Counted from the stretch's first letter, positions 7,811-16,404 are shown. The stretch is DNA of 56,607 nt from Myxococcales bacterium (GCA_013215565.1 JABSQV010000110.1:1-56607); one strand, 5' to 3'. Notes: generated by a model from the sequence alone, not told the origin. Translations and numbers: made by a program.

Positions 7811-9136
7811 GTGAATCACGCGGGCCCGATTCTGTGGTTGTCTGACCGGAAGGCCGAGCTTCCTCGGCCCTTCGTGCACGTGACCGGTCGCGATGGAGCC
7901 GCCGAGCGCCTGAATCAGGAAGAGATTTGGGCGATCTGTCTCGATCGCGCCGACCTCGAACAGACACGCGCGGACGCCCGTTGGCTCAGACGCCGCCGGA
8001 ACCGGCTGCCGGTGTTTGCGGTGGTCGCAACGGCCGAGATCGGCCGCGCTGTGCAGCTTCTGACCGAAGGGGTCGAGGAAATCGTCATGCGCGGCAACGA
8101 GACCCACGCGCGCGTGGTCGCCCGGCTGCGCGCCCGCAGCTGTCCCGGACCCGAAGCTGGAGAGATCCAGGGTTTCGAGCACGTGGTGGCCGAGAGCCCC
8201 GCGATGCGCGCCTGCCGGGAACTGGTGCGGAAGGCGCAGGCGAGCGATGCGACGGTCCTGTTGCAGGGGGAGACCGGGACCGGAAAGGAACTCGTGGCCC
8301 GAGCGATCCACCTGGGCAGCGCACGCTCCGCGCACGCGTTCGTGCCGCTCAACTGCGCGGCCTTTCCCGAAACACTGCTAGAGAGCGAGCTGTTCGGCTA
8401 CTTGCCCGGCGCCTTCACCGGGGCGACGCGTGGCAAGCGCGGGCACTTCGAAGAGGCGAGTCTGGGAACGCTGTTTCTGGACGAGATCGGTGATACCTCA
8501 CCGTCGTTTCAGGTAAAGATGCTGCGCGCGCTGCAGGAGGGGAGAGTGCGTCCGCTCGGATCGACGCGCGAGCGCCCGGTCGACGTGCGCGTGATCGCGG
8601 CCACGAACTGCGATCTGTTCTCGATGATCGAAGCGGGCAGCTTTCGCCGCGATCTCTACTACCGGCTCCACGTGTTTCCGATCGAGTTGCCGCCGCTGCG
8701 CGGCCGGATCGAGGACATCGTCCCTCTGGCCGAACACTTTCTGCTGAAGCAGCGCGAGCCGAACACGCTCCGAGGCATCGGGCCGGATGCCGCATGCCTG
8801 CTCGAGACCTACGCGTGGCCCGGGAACGTCCGCGAACTCGAAAACGAGATCGCGCGACTCGTGGCGAATGCGCGGGGCGAGCCTGAGGTGACGGCCCGGA
8901 TGTTGTCGGAGACCATCCAGGGCCTCGGCCCGGCGCTGCCCGTCGACCCGGGGATGGAGTCCCTGCGCGAGACCATGGCGCGCTTCGAAAGCTGGGTGCT
9001 CCGGCGGGCGCTCGAGCGTCACGCTGGGCGGCGCATCGCGACCGCACGCAGCCTCGGGATTACGCGCGAGTGCCTCTACAAGAAGCTTCGTCGCTACGAA
9101 ATGCAGGACCCGCGCGGAACGCGCGCGGACGTTTAG
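7811..9136 (+). CDS. Sigma-54-dependent transcriptional activator with a degenerate receiver
   Basis: A 441-residue bacterial enhancer-binding protein. The N-terminal ~110 residues look like a response-regulator fold that has lost parts of its active site (ILWLSDRK instead of the acidic pair, Arg where the conserved Lys should be), with a possible acceptor Asp in ICLDRAD. The AAA+ domain has Walker A GETGTGKE, the sigma-54 contact loop GAFTGA, Walker B LFLDEIGD, and the sensor/arginine region FRRDLYYRL. A Fis-type helix-turn-helix (RIATARSLGITRECLYKKLRRY) ends the protein. No histidine kinase is adjacent, and I found no -24/-12 promoter nearby, so its targets are unknown. Confidence 0.92.
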   Translation: MNHAGPILWLSDRKAELPRPFVHVTGRDGAAERLNQEEIWAICLDRADLEQTRADARWLRRRRNRLPVFAVVATAEIGRAVQLLTEGVEEIVMRGNETHARVVARLRARSCPGPEAGEIQGFEHVVAESPAMRACRELVRKAQASDATVLLQGETGTGKELVARAIHLGSARSAHAFVPLNCAAFPETLLESELFGYLPGAFTGATRGKRGHFEEASLGTLFLDEIGDTSPSFQVKMLRALQEGRVRPLGSTRERPVDVRVIAATNCDLFSMIEAGSFRRDLYYRLHVFPIELPPLRGRIEDIVPLAEHFLLKQREPNTLRGIGPDAACLLETYAWPGNVRELENEIARLVANARGEPEVTARMLSETIQGLGPALPVDPGMESLRETMARFESWVLRRALERHAGRRIATARSLGITRECLYKKLRRYEMQDPRGTRADV

Positions 9137-9191
9137 CGAGATTGACCGACCTGTTCAGAAGAAACGACTTTCGGAGCGCGGGTGGGCTCCC

Positions 9192-9197
9192 TATCCT
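9192..9197 (+). promoter_or_regulatory. -10-like box TATCCT, leaderless start of the CADD-like gene
   Basis: TATCCT ends 6 bases before the ATG at 9204 and nothing resembling a Shine-Dalgarno sequence precedes the start. The mRNA would begin at or next to the A of the ATG. A -35 match is weak (TTTCGG at 9169-9174). Confidence 0.45.
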
Positions 9198-9203
9198 GCA
9201 TGC

Positions 9204-9851
9204 ATGAATTTTCTAAAGCGGCTCGAAACGCGTCTCTCCGATCACTTTCTCCTGCGGCACCCCTTCTACACGAAGTGGACCGAGGGAGGTCTCGAGCGCG
9301 AACAGCTCGGGGCCTACGCGCGGCAGTACTTTCACCACGTCGATGCCTTTCCGCGCTATCTGAGCGCCACGCATTCGCGCTGCCCCGACATCGTGGCCCG
9401 CCAGGTGTTGCTCGAGAATCTCTGCGACGAAGAGGCCGGCAGCGAGCACCATCCCGAACTCTGGATGCGTTTCGCGGAAGGCGTCGGGACCAGCCGGGAG
9501 GAGGTGCGTGCCGAGACTCCGCTGGCCGAGACCGAGTCGCTGGTGGCCACCTTCTTCGAGCGTGCCTACGGCTCCTACGAAGAGGGCCTGGGGGCGCTGT
9601 TTGCCTACGAGCGCCAGGTTCCGGCGGTTGCGGAACAGAAGATCGAGTCGCTCCGCCGCCACTACGGGGTTTCGGACGAGCGTTCGCTCCAGTTCTTCCG
9701 TGTGCATCTCGAGGCCGACGTACACCACGCGCATGCAACGCAGCAACTGATGGCGCGCCTCTCCCCCGAGGAACAGGAGCGTGCCGAGGAGGCCGCCGTG
9801 GACGCCTCGCGCGCGCTCTGGAGTTTTCTGGACGGGGTCGAGCGCCTCTAG
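9204..9851 (+). CDS. CADD-family diiron protein, putative self-sacrificing p-aminobenzoate synthase
   Basis: The 215-residue all-helical protein belongs to the TenA/PqqC-like CADD family. All six metal ligands known from Chlamydia CADD are present with matching spacing: Glu76 and His83 (EEAGSEHH), Glu136 (AYERQ), His168, Asp172 and His175 (HLEADVHH). Tyr22 (HPFYTKW) matches the sacrificial Tyr27 of CADD, and Tyr135 and Lys146 match Tyr141 and Lys152, as I recall the published numbering. In Chlamydia this protein makes p-aminobenzoate from its own tyrosine, replacing PabABC. The folB homologue 1 kb away supports a folate role here. Function is inferred; a generic diiron oxidase is the alternative. 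Cytosolic. Confidence 0.85.
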   Translation: MNFLKRLETRLSDHFLLRHPFYTKWTEGGLEREQLGAYARQYFHHVDAFPRYLSATHSRCPDIVARQVLLENLCDEEAGSEHHPELWMRFAEGVGTSREEVRAETPLAETESLVATFFERAYGSYEEGLGALFAYERQVPAVAEQKIESLRRHYGVSDERSLQFFRVHLEADVHHAHATQQLMARLSPEEQERAEEAAVDASRALWSFLDGVERL

Positions 9852-9869
9852 CGAGGGTCGGTCGGGACT

Positions 9870-10793
9870 TCAGGCCTCGGGCTGGGGCGGCTCTCCCGAG
9901 AACTCCTCCAGCACGGCCTCGCGGAATGCGGCGAGCGCCGGCGCTCGATTGCTTTCTCCGAGTTCGTTCAACCAGGCGGTGTCGCGCAGTTCCTGGCGGC
10001 TGGTCTCGACGATCCGGATCTGGCGCCTCCGGATCAGGGGCTCCGCCAGGTAGCGCGGCACCACGCCGACCCCGGCTTGCTGCCGGACCAGTTCGAGCAC
10101 GAGATCGGTCGTCGCTGCCCAGACGCGGATCGTGATGTCCTCGGGGATTTCGCCCAGATGGTGCTCGAGCCAGCGTCCGATCAGCGGATTGCTCCGGTAG
10201 TAATCGATCACCGCGGTGTTGCGGAGTTCCCGGGCGTCGAAGCCGTCTCGGAAGAACTTCCGGCCGGCGACGAGGACCAGTTCCTGCTCGAAGAGCCGCG
10301 TCGAGCGGATCCGCGGACTCGCGACGCTGCGCGGTTCGAAGGTCACGATCGAGTCAAGCCGGTTCGCGAGCAACTGTTCGGTGAGTGCCTGCTGGGTGTC
10401 GTAGACGACCCGCACGCGCGCCCCGGGATGGTTTGAAGTGAAGCTCGTTACGATCTCGGCGAGGCGAGTGGACGGAAATCCCGGAAACAGCCCGACCCGG
10501 ACCAGTCCTCGCACTTCTCCGTCTTCATTCCGAATCTGATCCACGGTCTGCTGCAACACCCGCTGGTACTCGCCGAAGCGCGAGCGCAGGAGCTGACCGT
10601 CGCGCGTGAGCACGAGGCGCCTTCCGACGCGATCGAAGAGCCGGAGCTCTAGCGCGCCCTCGAGCGACGAGAGGCTCTGGCTGACGGCGGATGGAGTCCG
10701 CCCCAGGTGCCGCGCCGCACCCGCCACCCCGCCGTGCTCGGCGATCTCAAAGAAAGTGTAGAGCTTGTTCAGGTCGAGCCGCTTCAGGTCCAT
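9870..10793 (-). CDS. LysR-family transcriptional regulator
   Basis: A 307-residue LysR protein with the N-terminal winged helix (LNKLYTFFEIAEHGGVAGAARHLGRTPSAVSQ...LELRLFDR) and an effector-binding domain of two alpha/beta lobes (RGLVRVGLFPGFPSTRLAEIV; VRQQAGVGVVPRYLAEPL). It is transcribed away from folB across a 53-base gap that holds an operator-like palindrome, so it probably controls folB-glnS, itself, or both. Its 3' end faces the CADD-like gene 18 bases away. The effector cannot be predicted; a folate precursor would be an attractive guess but is not supported directly. Confidence 0.93.
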   Translation of the reverse strand: MDLKRLDLNKLYTFFEIAEHGGVAGAARHLGRTPSAVSQSLSSLEGALELRLFDRVGRRLVLTRDGQLLRSRFGEYQRVLQQTVDQIRNEDGEVRGLVRVGLFPGFPSTRLAEIVTSFTSNHPGARVRVVYDTQQALTEQLLANRLDSIVTFEPRSVASPRIRSTRLFEQELVLVAGRKFFRDGFDARELRNTAVIDYYRSNPLIGRWLEHHLGEIPEDITIRVWAATTDLVLELVRQQAGVGVVPRYLAEPLIRRRQIRIVETSRQELRDTAWLNELGESNRAPALAAFREAVLEEFSGEPPQPEA

Positions 10794-10810
10794 CGCTGAA
10801 TCTTCAGTAT

Positions 10811-10832
10811 GATTTAACCAAAGGGTTAGATC
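10811..10832. promoter_or_regulatory. Operator-like palindrome in the lysR/folB intergenic region
   Basis: GATTTAACC (10811-10819) and GGTTAGATC (10824-10832) are inverted arms with one mismatch and a 4-base centre; the core TAACC-AAAG-GGTTA is perfect. A second palindrome AGTTAACT follows at 10833-10840. The AT-rich island stands out in a GC-rich background, and its position between lysR and its divergent neighbour fits a LysR binding site. Confidence 0.55.
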
Positions 10833-10841
10833 AGTTAACTT
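10814..10841 (+). promoter_or_regulatory. Putative folB promoter giving a leaderless mRNA
   Basis: TTAACC (10814-10819), 16 bases, then TAACTT (10836-10841), ending 5 bases before the ATG at 10847. There is no Shine-Dalgarno sequence. The box overlaps the palindromes, so a bound LysR protein would act directly on it. Confidence 0.4.
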
Positions 10842-10846
10842 TCCTT

Positions 10847-11299
10847 ATGACGACCATAGCGCAATCGTGGGTGTGGATGGCAAGCCCGGAGACACTGCTC
10901 GGCTTCGATGACCTGGAGATCTGGGTGCGTCTGGGCTGCTCGCGCGCCGAGCGCGCCGACCCGCAGGCGGTCCGCGTGGGGTTCGAGGCGACCACCCCGG
11001 GACTCCCGGACGCCTGTCGGAGCGACGCCCTCGGAGGCACCACTTGCTACGGGAAGCTGGCCGAGTTGTTTGCCGCGCGCGGCGCCGAGCGCGAGTACCG
11101 CACCCTCGAATACCTGGCCTTCGAGTTGTTCGCGGTTGCGGCTGCCGAGCTTGCGAAGGACGCGGCGCTGACGATCGAGGTAACCAAGCTGCGGCCGCCG
11201 GTGGCCGGTCTTCGGGGCGGTGTGCGGTTCCGGTTGCGGGGCTCGGCGGAGCAGCTTCTGGGGGCTGCCAGAGGAAGTGCTATCGTCGGAGGGCGGTGA
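10847..11299 (+). CDS. folB: Dihydroneopterin aldolase-like protein (FolB family)
   Basis: The 150-residue protein follows the FolB/T-fold pattern: [26 protein letters not shown] corresponds to the first strands, [10 protein letters not shown] to the catalytic Tyr region, [10 protein letters not shown] to the substrate-binding Glu, and [21 protein letters not shown] to the conserved Lys/Pro strand. FolB cleaves 7,8-dihydroneopterin to 6-hydroxymethyl-dihydropterin in folate synthesis; an epimerase or a regulatory T-fold role is possible. The ATG at 10847 is chosen because a -10 box lies 5 bases before it; an in-frame ATG at 10877 is also reasonable and closer to usual FolB starts. Its stop overlaps the glnS start by 4 bases. 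Confidence 0.77.
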   Translation: MTTIAQSWVWMASPETLLGFDDLEIWVRLGCSRAERADPQAVRVGFEATTPGLPDACRSDALGGTTCYGKLAELFAARGAEREYRTLEYLAFELFAVAAAELAKDAALTIEVTKLRPPVAGLRGGVRFRLRGSAEQLLGAARGSAIVGGR

Positions 11300-12975
11300 C
11301 TGCTTCCGATTCCACGCCGCCCGCCGACTTTATCCGCGACGCAATCGCGTCCGACCTGGAAAGCGGACGCTTTACGGCCCCGATTGTCACCCGCCTGCCG
11401 CCCGAGCCGAGCGGTTACGTCCACCTGGGCAATGCCTACGCGTTCGCGATCAGTGCGCGGATGGCCGCGGCCTTCGGGGGCCAGCTGCACTTGCGCTTCG
11501 ATGACACGAATCCGGTCAAGGAAGAGCAGGAGTTCGTCGACTCGATCCAGGCAGACATCCGCTGGCTCGGGATCGACTGGGGCGAGCACCTCTACTACGC
11601 ATCGGACTACTTCGAGCAGCTCTACGATTGGGCGGTCGTCTTGATCAAGAGGGAGAAGGCCTTCGTCTGTGATCTGAGTGCCGACGAGCTTCGCGGTCAC
11701 TTCGGGACGCTCACGGAACCCGGGCGGAACAGCCCGCACAGGGATCGCTCGGTTTCCGAGAACCTGGACCTGTTCGCGCGCATGCGCGCGGGCGAGTTCG
11801 ATGATGGTTCGCGCACGCTGCGCGCAAAGATCGACATGAGCTCCGGAAACCTGAATCTACGCGATCCCGTCATGTACCGGATCCTACGCGCGCAGCATCA
11901 GCGGACCGGCGATGCGTGGTGCATCTATCCCAGCTACGACTGGGCCCACGGTCAGTCGGATTCGATCGAGGGCATCACGCACTCACTCTGCTCGCTCGAG
12001 TTCGAGGATCACCGGCCTCTCTACGACTGGTTCCTGGACGAACTCGGCGTCTTCCATCCGCGCCAGATCGAATTCGGCCGTGTCAGCGTTACACACGTCC
12101 CCCTGGGGAAGCGCAAGCTCCGGGTCCTCGTCGAAGAAGGCCACGTCGGGGGCTGGGACGATCCGCGCATGCCTACGCTGGCGGGGCTCCGGCGCCGCGG
12201 GTTCACGCCGGAATCCCTGCGCAACTTCCTGGAGCGCGTCGGCGTCAACAAGCGTCAGGGAATCATCGAGATGGCATTTCTCGAACACTGCCTTCGCGAG
12301 GACCTGAACCGTCGGGCGCCCCGCGCGATGGCCGTGATGCGGCCGCTCAGGCTCGTGATCGAAAACTACCCGGAGGACCAGGCAGAGGAACTCGACGCGA
12401 TCAACAATCCCGAGGACGCGAGTGCCGGAACCCGGAAGGTCCCGTTCTCGCGCGAACTCTGGGTCGAGCGCGACGACTTCATGGAGGATCCACCGCGCAA
12501 GTTCTTTCGCCTGTCCCCGGGCCGTGAGGTGCGACTCCGCTACGCCTACTTCGTCACCTGCACCGGGGTGATCAAAGACGCTGAGGGTAAAGTAGTCGAG
12601 CTTCGCTGCAGCTACGATCCGGAGACCCGCGGCGGCGACGCGCCGGACGGCCGCAGGCCCAAGGCCACCCTGCACTGGGTCTCGGCCCGTCACGCGCTTT
12701 CGGCCGAACTCAGGATCTACGAGCACCTGTTCACGACCGACGACCCGGATGGGGGCGGTGACTTCATCGGGAATCTGAACCCGGGGTCGCTTGAGTTGCT
12801 CGGGGACTGCAAGCTCGAGCCGAGCCTGTCCGGGGCGAGCGCGGGCGATCACTTCCAGTTCGAGCGTCTCGGCTACTTCTGCGTCGACCCGGATAGCTCG
12901 CCCGAAAAGAGGGTGCTGAACCGGACGGTCTCGCTGCGTGACACCTGGGCCCGGATCCAGAAGCGTCGCGTGTGA
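11296..12975 (+). CDS. glnS: Glutaminyl-tRNA synthetase
   Basis: A 559-residue class I aminoacyl-tRNA synthetase. The HIGH motif appears as [11 protein letters not shown] and the KMSKS loop as LGKRKLR. GlnRS rather than GluRS is shown by [16 protein letters not shown], the [20 protein letters not shown] segment, the beta-barrel anticodon-binding domain ([23 protein letters not shown]) and the C-terminal [13 protein letters not shown]. It attaches glutamine to tRNA-Gln in the cytosol, so this organism need not rely on the GatCAB transamidation route for Gln. The GTG start overlaps the folB stop (GTGA), with GGAGGG just upstream. An upstream open frame overlapping folB is not conserved. Confidence 0.96.
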   Translation: MTASDSTPPADFIRDAIASDLESGRFTAPIVTRLPPEPSGYVHLGNAYAFAISARMAAAFGGQLHLRFDDTNPVKEEQEFVDSIQADIRWLGIDWGEHLYYASDYFEQLYDWAVVLIKREKAFVCDLSADELRGHFGTLTEPGRNSPHRDRSVSENLDLFARMRAGEFDDGSRTLRAKIDMSSGNLNLRDPVMYRILRAQHQRTGDAWCIYPSYDWAHGQSDSIEGITHSLCSLEFEDHRPLYDWFLDELGVFHPRQIEFGRVSVTHVPLGKRKLRVLVEEGHVGGWDDPRMPTLAGLRRRGFTPESLRNFLERVGVNKRQGIIEMAFLEHCLREDLNRRAPRAMAVMRPLRLVIENYPEDQAEELDAINNPEDASAGTRKVPFSRELWVERDDFMEDPPRKFFRLSPGREVRLRYAYFVTCTGVIKDAEGKVVELRCSYDPETRGGDAPDGRRPKATLHWVSARHALSAELRIYEHLFTTDDPDGGGDFIGNLNPGSLELLGDCKLEPSLSGASAGDHFQFERLGYFCVDPDSSPEKRVLNRTVSLRDTWARIQKRRV

Positions 12976-12998
12976 GGGATCTCGGAATCGTATAACCG

Positions 12999-13016
12999 AG
13001 GCGCCGCTTCGGGGGC
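12999..13016. terminator. GC hairpin with UUCG loop between convergent glnS and DsbA-like genes
   Basis: GCGCC (12999-13003) pairs with GGCGC (13012-13016) around an inner C(TTCG)G tetraloop with one G-G mismatch. It is placed in the 45-base gap between two convergent genes. There is no T-run. Confidence 0.4.
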
Positions 13017-13020
13017 GCGC

Positions 13021-13620
13021 TCAGGCGGGCATTCGCTTACGTGCCGCAAAGCGCGCCAGCATCGAACGCATGGTGGCGTCGGCGTGGATTCCGCCGAGCG
13101 GCCACCCGTCGAGCATCAGCGTGGGGACTCCCGTGACGCCGCACGCGTGGGCTTCTCGCGTGCGTGACTCGAGCGCCTCCAGCGAACCCTGATTCGAGGG
13201 GGCGTCGCCCGCCAGATCGAGATCCCGCGCGATCCGGGCGAACTCGTCCGGAGTGCCCGGATCACGTCCCTCTTCGTAGATCGCGGTCCAGACCCGCTCT
13301 CGCCAGGAGGTCTCGCGCGCGCTGCCTTCGAGCACCAGCGCGACGGCCATCGCCGGGCGCGAGTCGAGCCAGCGCGGCGGGATCACGAGCGGAACTTCGA
13401 GTTCGTTCGAAACCCGGCGGACGTTCTCGCGGCCGCTCCCCTCGAGTGGGGCGCCGCGCTCCCAGTGCGTGAGCCGGGTGAGATCGAGCGGCGTCCAGTG
13501 GAGTTCCAGGTCCAGTTCCGCGAGATCCGGCGCGAGCCGACCCAGCACGCGGTGGGCGATATAGCAGAGGCACGAGGCGAAGTCGTAGTGGATGGGTACG
13601 CGCAGCGTCTGCAAGGTCAT
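13021..13620 (-). CDS. DsbA/FrnE-like thioredoxin-fold protein with an unusual C-x-C site
   Basis: The 199-residue protein has the DsbA-type plan: N-terminal strand VPIHYDF, an active-site loop, a helical insertion, and the cis-Pro loop GVTGVPTLMLDGWPLGG near the C-terminus. It resembles FrnE and 2-hydroxychromene-2-carboxylate isomerases. The active-site loop reads SCLC (Cys17 and Cys19) instead of CPWC, so the first cysteine is shifted by one and the motif becomes C-x-C. There is no signal peptide, so it acts in the cytosol. A TATAGT -10-like box lies 24 bases upstream on the minus strand. It is divergent from the luciferase-like gene at 13712. Substrate unknown. Confidence 0.77.
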   Translation of the reverse strand: MTLQTLRVPIHYDFASCLCYIAHRVLGRLAPDLAELDLELHWTPLDLTRLTHWERGAPLEGSGRENVRRVSNELEVPLVIPPRWLDSRPAMAVALVLEGSARETSWRERVWTAIYEEGRDPGTPDEFARIARDLDLAGDAPSNQGSLEALESRTREAHACGVTGVPTLMLDGWPLGGIHADATMRSMLARFAARKRMPA

Positions 13621-13711
13621 GTGGATCCCGTGGTCGTCGGGACCACTATACCCACGCCGAATCTCGAGCTGGTAACATCGCCTGCCCCGGGGGGGCGAAA
13701 AGGAGGCGCGG

Positions 13712-14707
13712 GTGCGGAAGATTTCGATCGGCATCAACTGGCAGGGCGAGTTCGACATCGAGAAGTTGGTCGAGCAGGCCAAAGTCGCCGATGACGCGGG
13801 CGTCCACTCGTGCTTCGTAGCCGAGGCGTGGGGCCGGGACGCCTTCACGATCCTGACGGTGCTGGCGCGCGAGACGAGCCAGATCCAGCTCGGGACCTCC
13901 ATCGTGAACATCTTTTCCCGCACGCCAGCGGCGCTGGCCCAGCACTTCGCGACCCTCGACGAGCTTTCCGGAGGCCGCATGATCGTGGGCCTCGGCACCT
14001 CGGGTCATCGCGTGATCGAGCATTTCCACGGCGTGCCGTTTCGAAAGCCGCTCACCCGGCTGCGCGAGTACGTCGACATCATCAACAGCCTGATGCGTCA
14101 GGAGCCGCTCAAGTACCAGGGAGAGTTCTTCAAGCTCGAGCGCGGTTTCACGCTGCGCTTCGAGCCGGTGCGCAAGCACATTCCGATCTGGATCGCTTCG
14201 GTCACGCCCAAATCGGTGAAGCAGACGGCCGAGATCGCCGACGGCTGGTTCCCGATTTTCTTCCCGAAGGAGCAGTGGAAGTCGCAGCTCTCCGGTTTCT
14301 TCGATGCGGCCCGGGCCGCCGGACGGGATCCCACCGACGTGATGGTGCGAAATCCGAGCGGCGTGACGGTGACGGACCGGCCGGAGCGCGCGATCATGGG
14401 GGCCGCGGCGGCCGCGGCTTTCTACATCGCCCGGATGGGCGACTTCTACTACGAGCACTTCTGCCGGATGGGCTACCAGGCCGAGGCGGATGCCGTCCGA
14501 AAGGCCTGGGCCGAGGGCGGGTCGGGCGCGGGGGCGCAGGCCCTGCCGCCCGAACTCGTCGCCCAGATGGGGACGGCCGGAGACGTCGGCCGCTGTATCG
14601 AAGCGCTCGACGAGGCGGAAGAGGCCGGCTTCCGGATGCACTCAGTCAACGTCGCCGAGCGCGACCCTGTGACGCGCGGCGAGATCTTCCGGCAGCTGGT
14701 CGGCTAG
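13712..14707 (+). CDS. LLM-class flavin/F420-dependent oxidoreductase
   Basis: A 331-residue luciferase-like TIM barrel. The N-terminus [40 protein letters not shown], the RIMVGLGTSG-like [39 protein letters not shown] and the C-terminal [15 protein letters not shown] match LLM enzymes closely. These use FMN or F420 in the cytosol to oxidise, reduce or mono-oxygenate diverse substrates. The GTG start has AAGGAGG five bases upstream. The stop codon shares CTAG (14704-14707) with the convergent SDR gene. Choice of cofactor cannot be made from sequence alone; no F420 biosynthesis gene is in this window. Confidence 0.87.
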   Translation: MRKISIGINWQGEFDIEKLVEQAKVADDAGVHSCFVAEAWGRDAFTILTVLARETSQIQLGTSIVNIFSRTPAALAQHFATLDELSGGRMIVGLGTSGHRVIEHFHGVPFRKPLTRLREYVDIINSLMRQEPLKYQGEFFKLERGFTLRFEPVRKHIPIWIASVTPKSVKQTAEIADGWFPIFFPKEQWKSQLSGFFDAARAAGRDPTDVMVRNPSGVTVTDRPERAIMGAAAAAAFYIARMGDFYYEHFCRMGYQAEADAVRKAWAEGGSGAGAQALPPELVAQMGTAGDVGRCIEALDEAEEAGFRMHSVNVAERDPVTRGEIFRQLVG

Positions 14708-15477
14708 GAGGGCGGCACGAACTGATCCTGGAGCCTGCGCATGCCCCGCAACCAGCGATCGTAGTCCGAGACCTTTCGCCGCATGTACTCCTCGACGGTG
14801 GGATGCGGCAGGATCAGAAAGCGTTCCTCTCGGAGCGCCTGCACGGCGACGTCCGCAACCTCTTCGGGTTCGAGCATGCCGTCCACGTGCGCCGGCGCCG
14901 CGCCCGGCTGTCCGGCCGTCATCGCCGTGCGCACGGCCTGCGGGCACAGCACCGAGACCTTGATGCCGCGGCTGCCGTAGGTTACGGCGAGCCACTCGGC
15001 CAGCGCGACCGCGGCATGCTTGGTGACCGCGTACGGGGCCGAGCCGATCTGGGTGAGCAGACCGGCTGCCGATGCGGTCGAGACCAGGTAACCCTCGCCG
15101 CGCTCGAGCATGCGCGGCACGAGCGCCCGGGCCGCGTAGACGTGCGCCATCAGGTTCACGTCCCAGGTACGCTGCCACGCGTCGTCGGGGGCCTCGACGC
15201 CGCCCGGGGTACCGATTCCGGCATTCGAGAAGAACAGGTCGATCGGACCGTATGCCTGCTCCGCGCGCTCGATCAACGCCTCGAGGTCCGATTCGCTCGC
15301 GACGTCGGTCCGAACCGCCAGCGCCCCGAGTTCCTGCGCGACCGCAGTCGCCCCATCTGCGTCGAGGTCCGAGACCACCAGGCCGCGCACGCCCTCTTTC
15401 GCGAAGCGCCTGCACAGCGCCCGTCCGATGCCGCTCGCCCCTCCGGTTACGATCGCGTGCTTTCCGTGAAGTTCCAT
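14704..15477 (-). CDS. SDR-family oxidoreductase
   Basis: A classical short-chain dehydrogenase of 257 residues. The NAD(P) motif TGGASGIG is near residue 11, the acidic residue after strand 2 is Asp (VSDLDADG), which tends to favour NAD(H), the NAG motif appears as SNAGIG, and the catalytic set is Ser in STASAAG plus YAVTK. It starts 12 bases after the DMT transporter gene ends, so the two probably form a unit, although a -10-like TACGAT also lies 6 bases before its ATG. It is convergent with the luciferase-like gene, the stop codons overlapping by 4 bases. Substrate unknown. Confidence 0.92.
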   Translation of the reverse strand: MELHGKHAIVTGGASGIGRALCRRFAKEGVRGLVVSDLDADGATAVAQELGALAVRTDVASESDLEALIERAEQAYGPIDLFFSNAGIGTPGGVEAPDDAWQRTWDVNLMAHVYAARALVPRMLERGEGYLVSTASAAGLLTQIGSAPYAVTKHAAVALAEWLAVTYGSRGIKVSVLCPQAVRTAMTAGQPGAAPAHVDGMLEPEEVADVAVQALREERFLILPHPTVEEYMRRKVSDYDRWLRGMRRLQDQFVPPS

Positions 15478-15483
15478 TTTTCC

Positions 15484-15489
15484 ATCGTA
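15484..15489 (-). promoter_or_regulatory. -10-like box TACGAT six bases before the SDR start
   Basis: On the minus strand TACGAT is followed by GGAAAA and the ATG at 15477. This matches the leaderless pattern seen at other genes, but the upstream transporter gene ends only 12 bases away, so it may be coincidental. Confidence 0.25.
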
Positions 15490-16362
15490 TCAGTCGGCCC
15501 CCGGCGGGTCCCCGGGCGCTCCGCGGCGTAGGAGCGTGATCGCCGCCGTCGTCAGCAGGATCAGCCCGTATCCGACCAGCGATGTGGCTCCCGGGCGTTC
15601 TAGGTATGCGGCCCAGGCGAGCAGCGCGCTCAGCACCGGTTCGACGAGCAGGAGCAGCGACACTTCGAGGGCGCCGACGCCACGAATTCCGCGCGTCAGT
15701 GCGACGTAGGCGAGCCCGATCTGGAACAGGCCCAGGTAGGCGACGATGCCCCAATCGACCGCGCTGCTCTCGACAAGCGGCCAGGCCCAGGGGAGCGCGA
15801 CGGCGAAGGCGATCAGGTTGCCTGCGACGATGGCCTCGCCGGCGGGGTCGTGGCCCCCGGACCCGGGACGGCGCCCCAGCCAGCGCAGTCCCAGCAGTGT
15901 GAGCGCCCAGGAGATTCCGGCGAGCGCAGCGATCCGATTCCCGAGCGCGGGGTCCGGCGCGGTGGGGTGGGCCGGGTCGCCTCCCCAGAGAATCAGCAGC
16001 AGGCCCGCCGCGAGGCCGCTCATGTAGGCGAGCTCGCGGCCGCGAACGCGTTCCCGAAGCAGCCAGGGTGCGAGCAACAACACGTAGAGTGGGGCCGTCC
16101 CCTGGAGAAAGATCGTGTTAGCGGCCGTCGTGAGCTTGTTGCCGAGCACGAACAGGATCAGCGTGGCCGCGTAGGCGACTCCGACTGCGAGGGGTCTCGG
16201 CCCCCACCAGCGCCGCCAGGCCGGTCTCAGCAGCATCAGTGCGGCGGCGGCGACCCCCGATCGGAAACTCGCCACCTGCCAACTCGACAGGCCGGTCGCC
16301 TTGATGGCGACGCCCCCGGTCGAGAACAGCAGCGCCGCACTCAGGATCCAGAAGCGGGACAT
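15490..16362 (-). CDS. EamA/DMT-family transporter
   Basis: A 290-residue membrane protein with ten predicted helices in two homologous halves, typical of EamA drug/metabolite exporters. Characteristic stretches are FSTGGVAIKATGLSSWQVASFRSG in helix 1-2, NTIFLQGTAPLYVLLLAPWLLRERV before helix 5, and in the second half YLGLFQIGLAYVALTRGIRGVGALEVSLLLLVEPVLSALLAW. The substrate is not predictable; relatives export amino acids or metabolites. It starts with ATG preceded by TAGGCT-AGGGGC, a leaderless-type signal, and is divergent from the DUF420-like gene over only 49 bases. The SDR gene follows 12 bases later. Confidence 0.9.
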   Translation of the reverse strand: MSRFWILSAALLFSTGGVAIKATGLSSWQVASFRSGVAAAALMLLRPAWRRWWGPRPLAVGVAYAATLILFVLGNKLTTAANTIFLQGTAPLYVLLLAPWLLRERVRGRELAYMSGLAAGLLLILWGGDPAHPTAPDPALGNRIAALAGISWALTLLGLRWLGRRPGSGGHDPAGEAIVAGNLIAFAVALPWAWPLVESSAVDWGIVAYLGLFQIGLAYVALTRGIRGVGALEVSLLLLVEPVLSALLAWAAYLERPGATSLVGYGLILLTTAAITLLRRGAPGDPPGAD

Positions 16363-16368
16363 GCCCCT

Positions 16369-16374
16369 AGCCTA
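16369..16374 (-). promoter_or_regulatory. -10-like box TAGGCT, leaderless start of the DMT transporter
   Basis: TAGGCT lies 6 bases before the ATG at 16362 on the minus strand. The same hexamer with the same 6-base spacing precedes the acyl-CoA synthetase (19982) and gpsA (43757). Confidence 0.45.
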
Positions 16375-16398
16375 GCTGGGCTCCTCCGGAATCCCTGC

Positions 16399-16404
16399 GA
16401 TAAT
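16399..16404 (+). promoter_or_regulatory. -10-like box GATAAT, leaderless start of the DUF420-like gene
   Basis: GATAAT is followed by seven bases (CCCCGCC) and the ATG at 16412, with no Shine-Dalgarno sequence. It faces away from the TAGGCT box of the divergent transporter 24 bases to the left, so both promoters fit into a 49-base gap. Confidence 0.5.
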
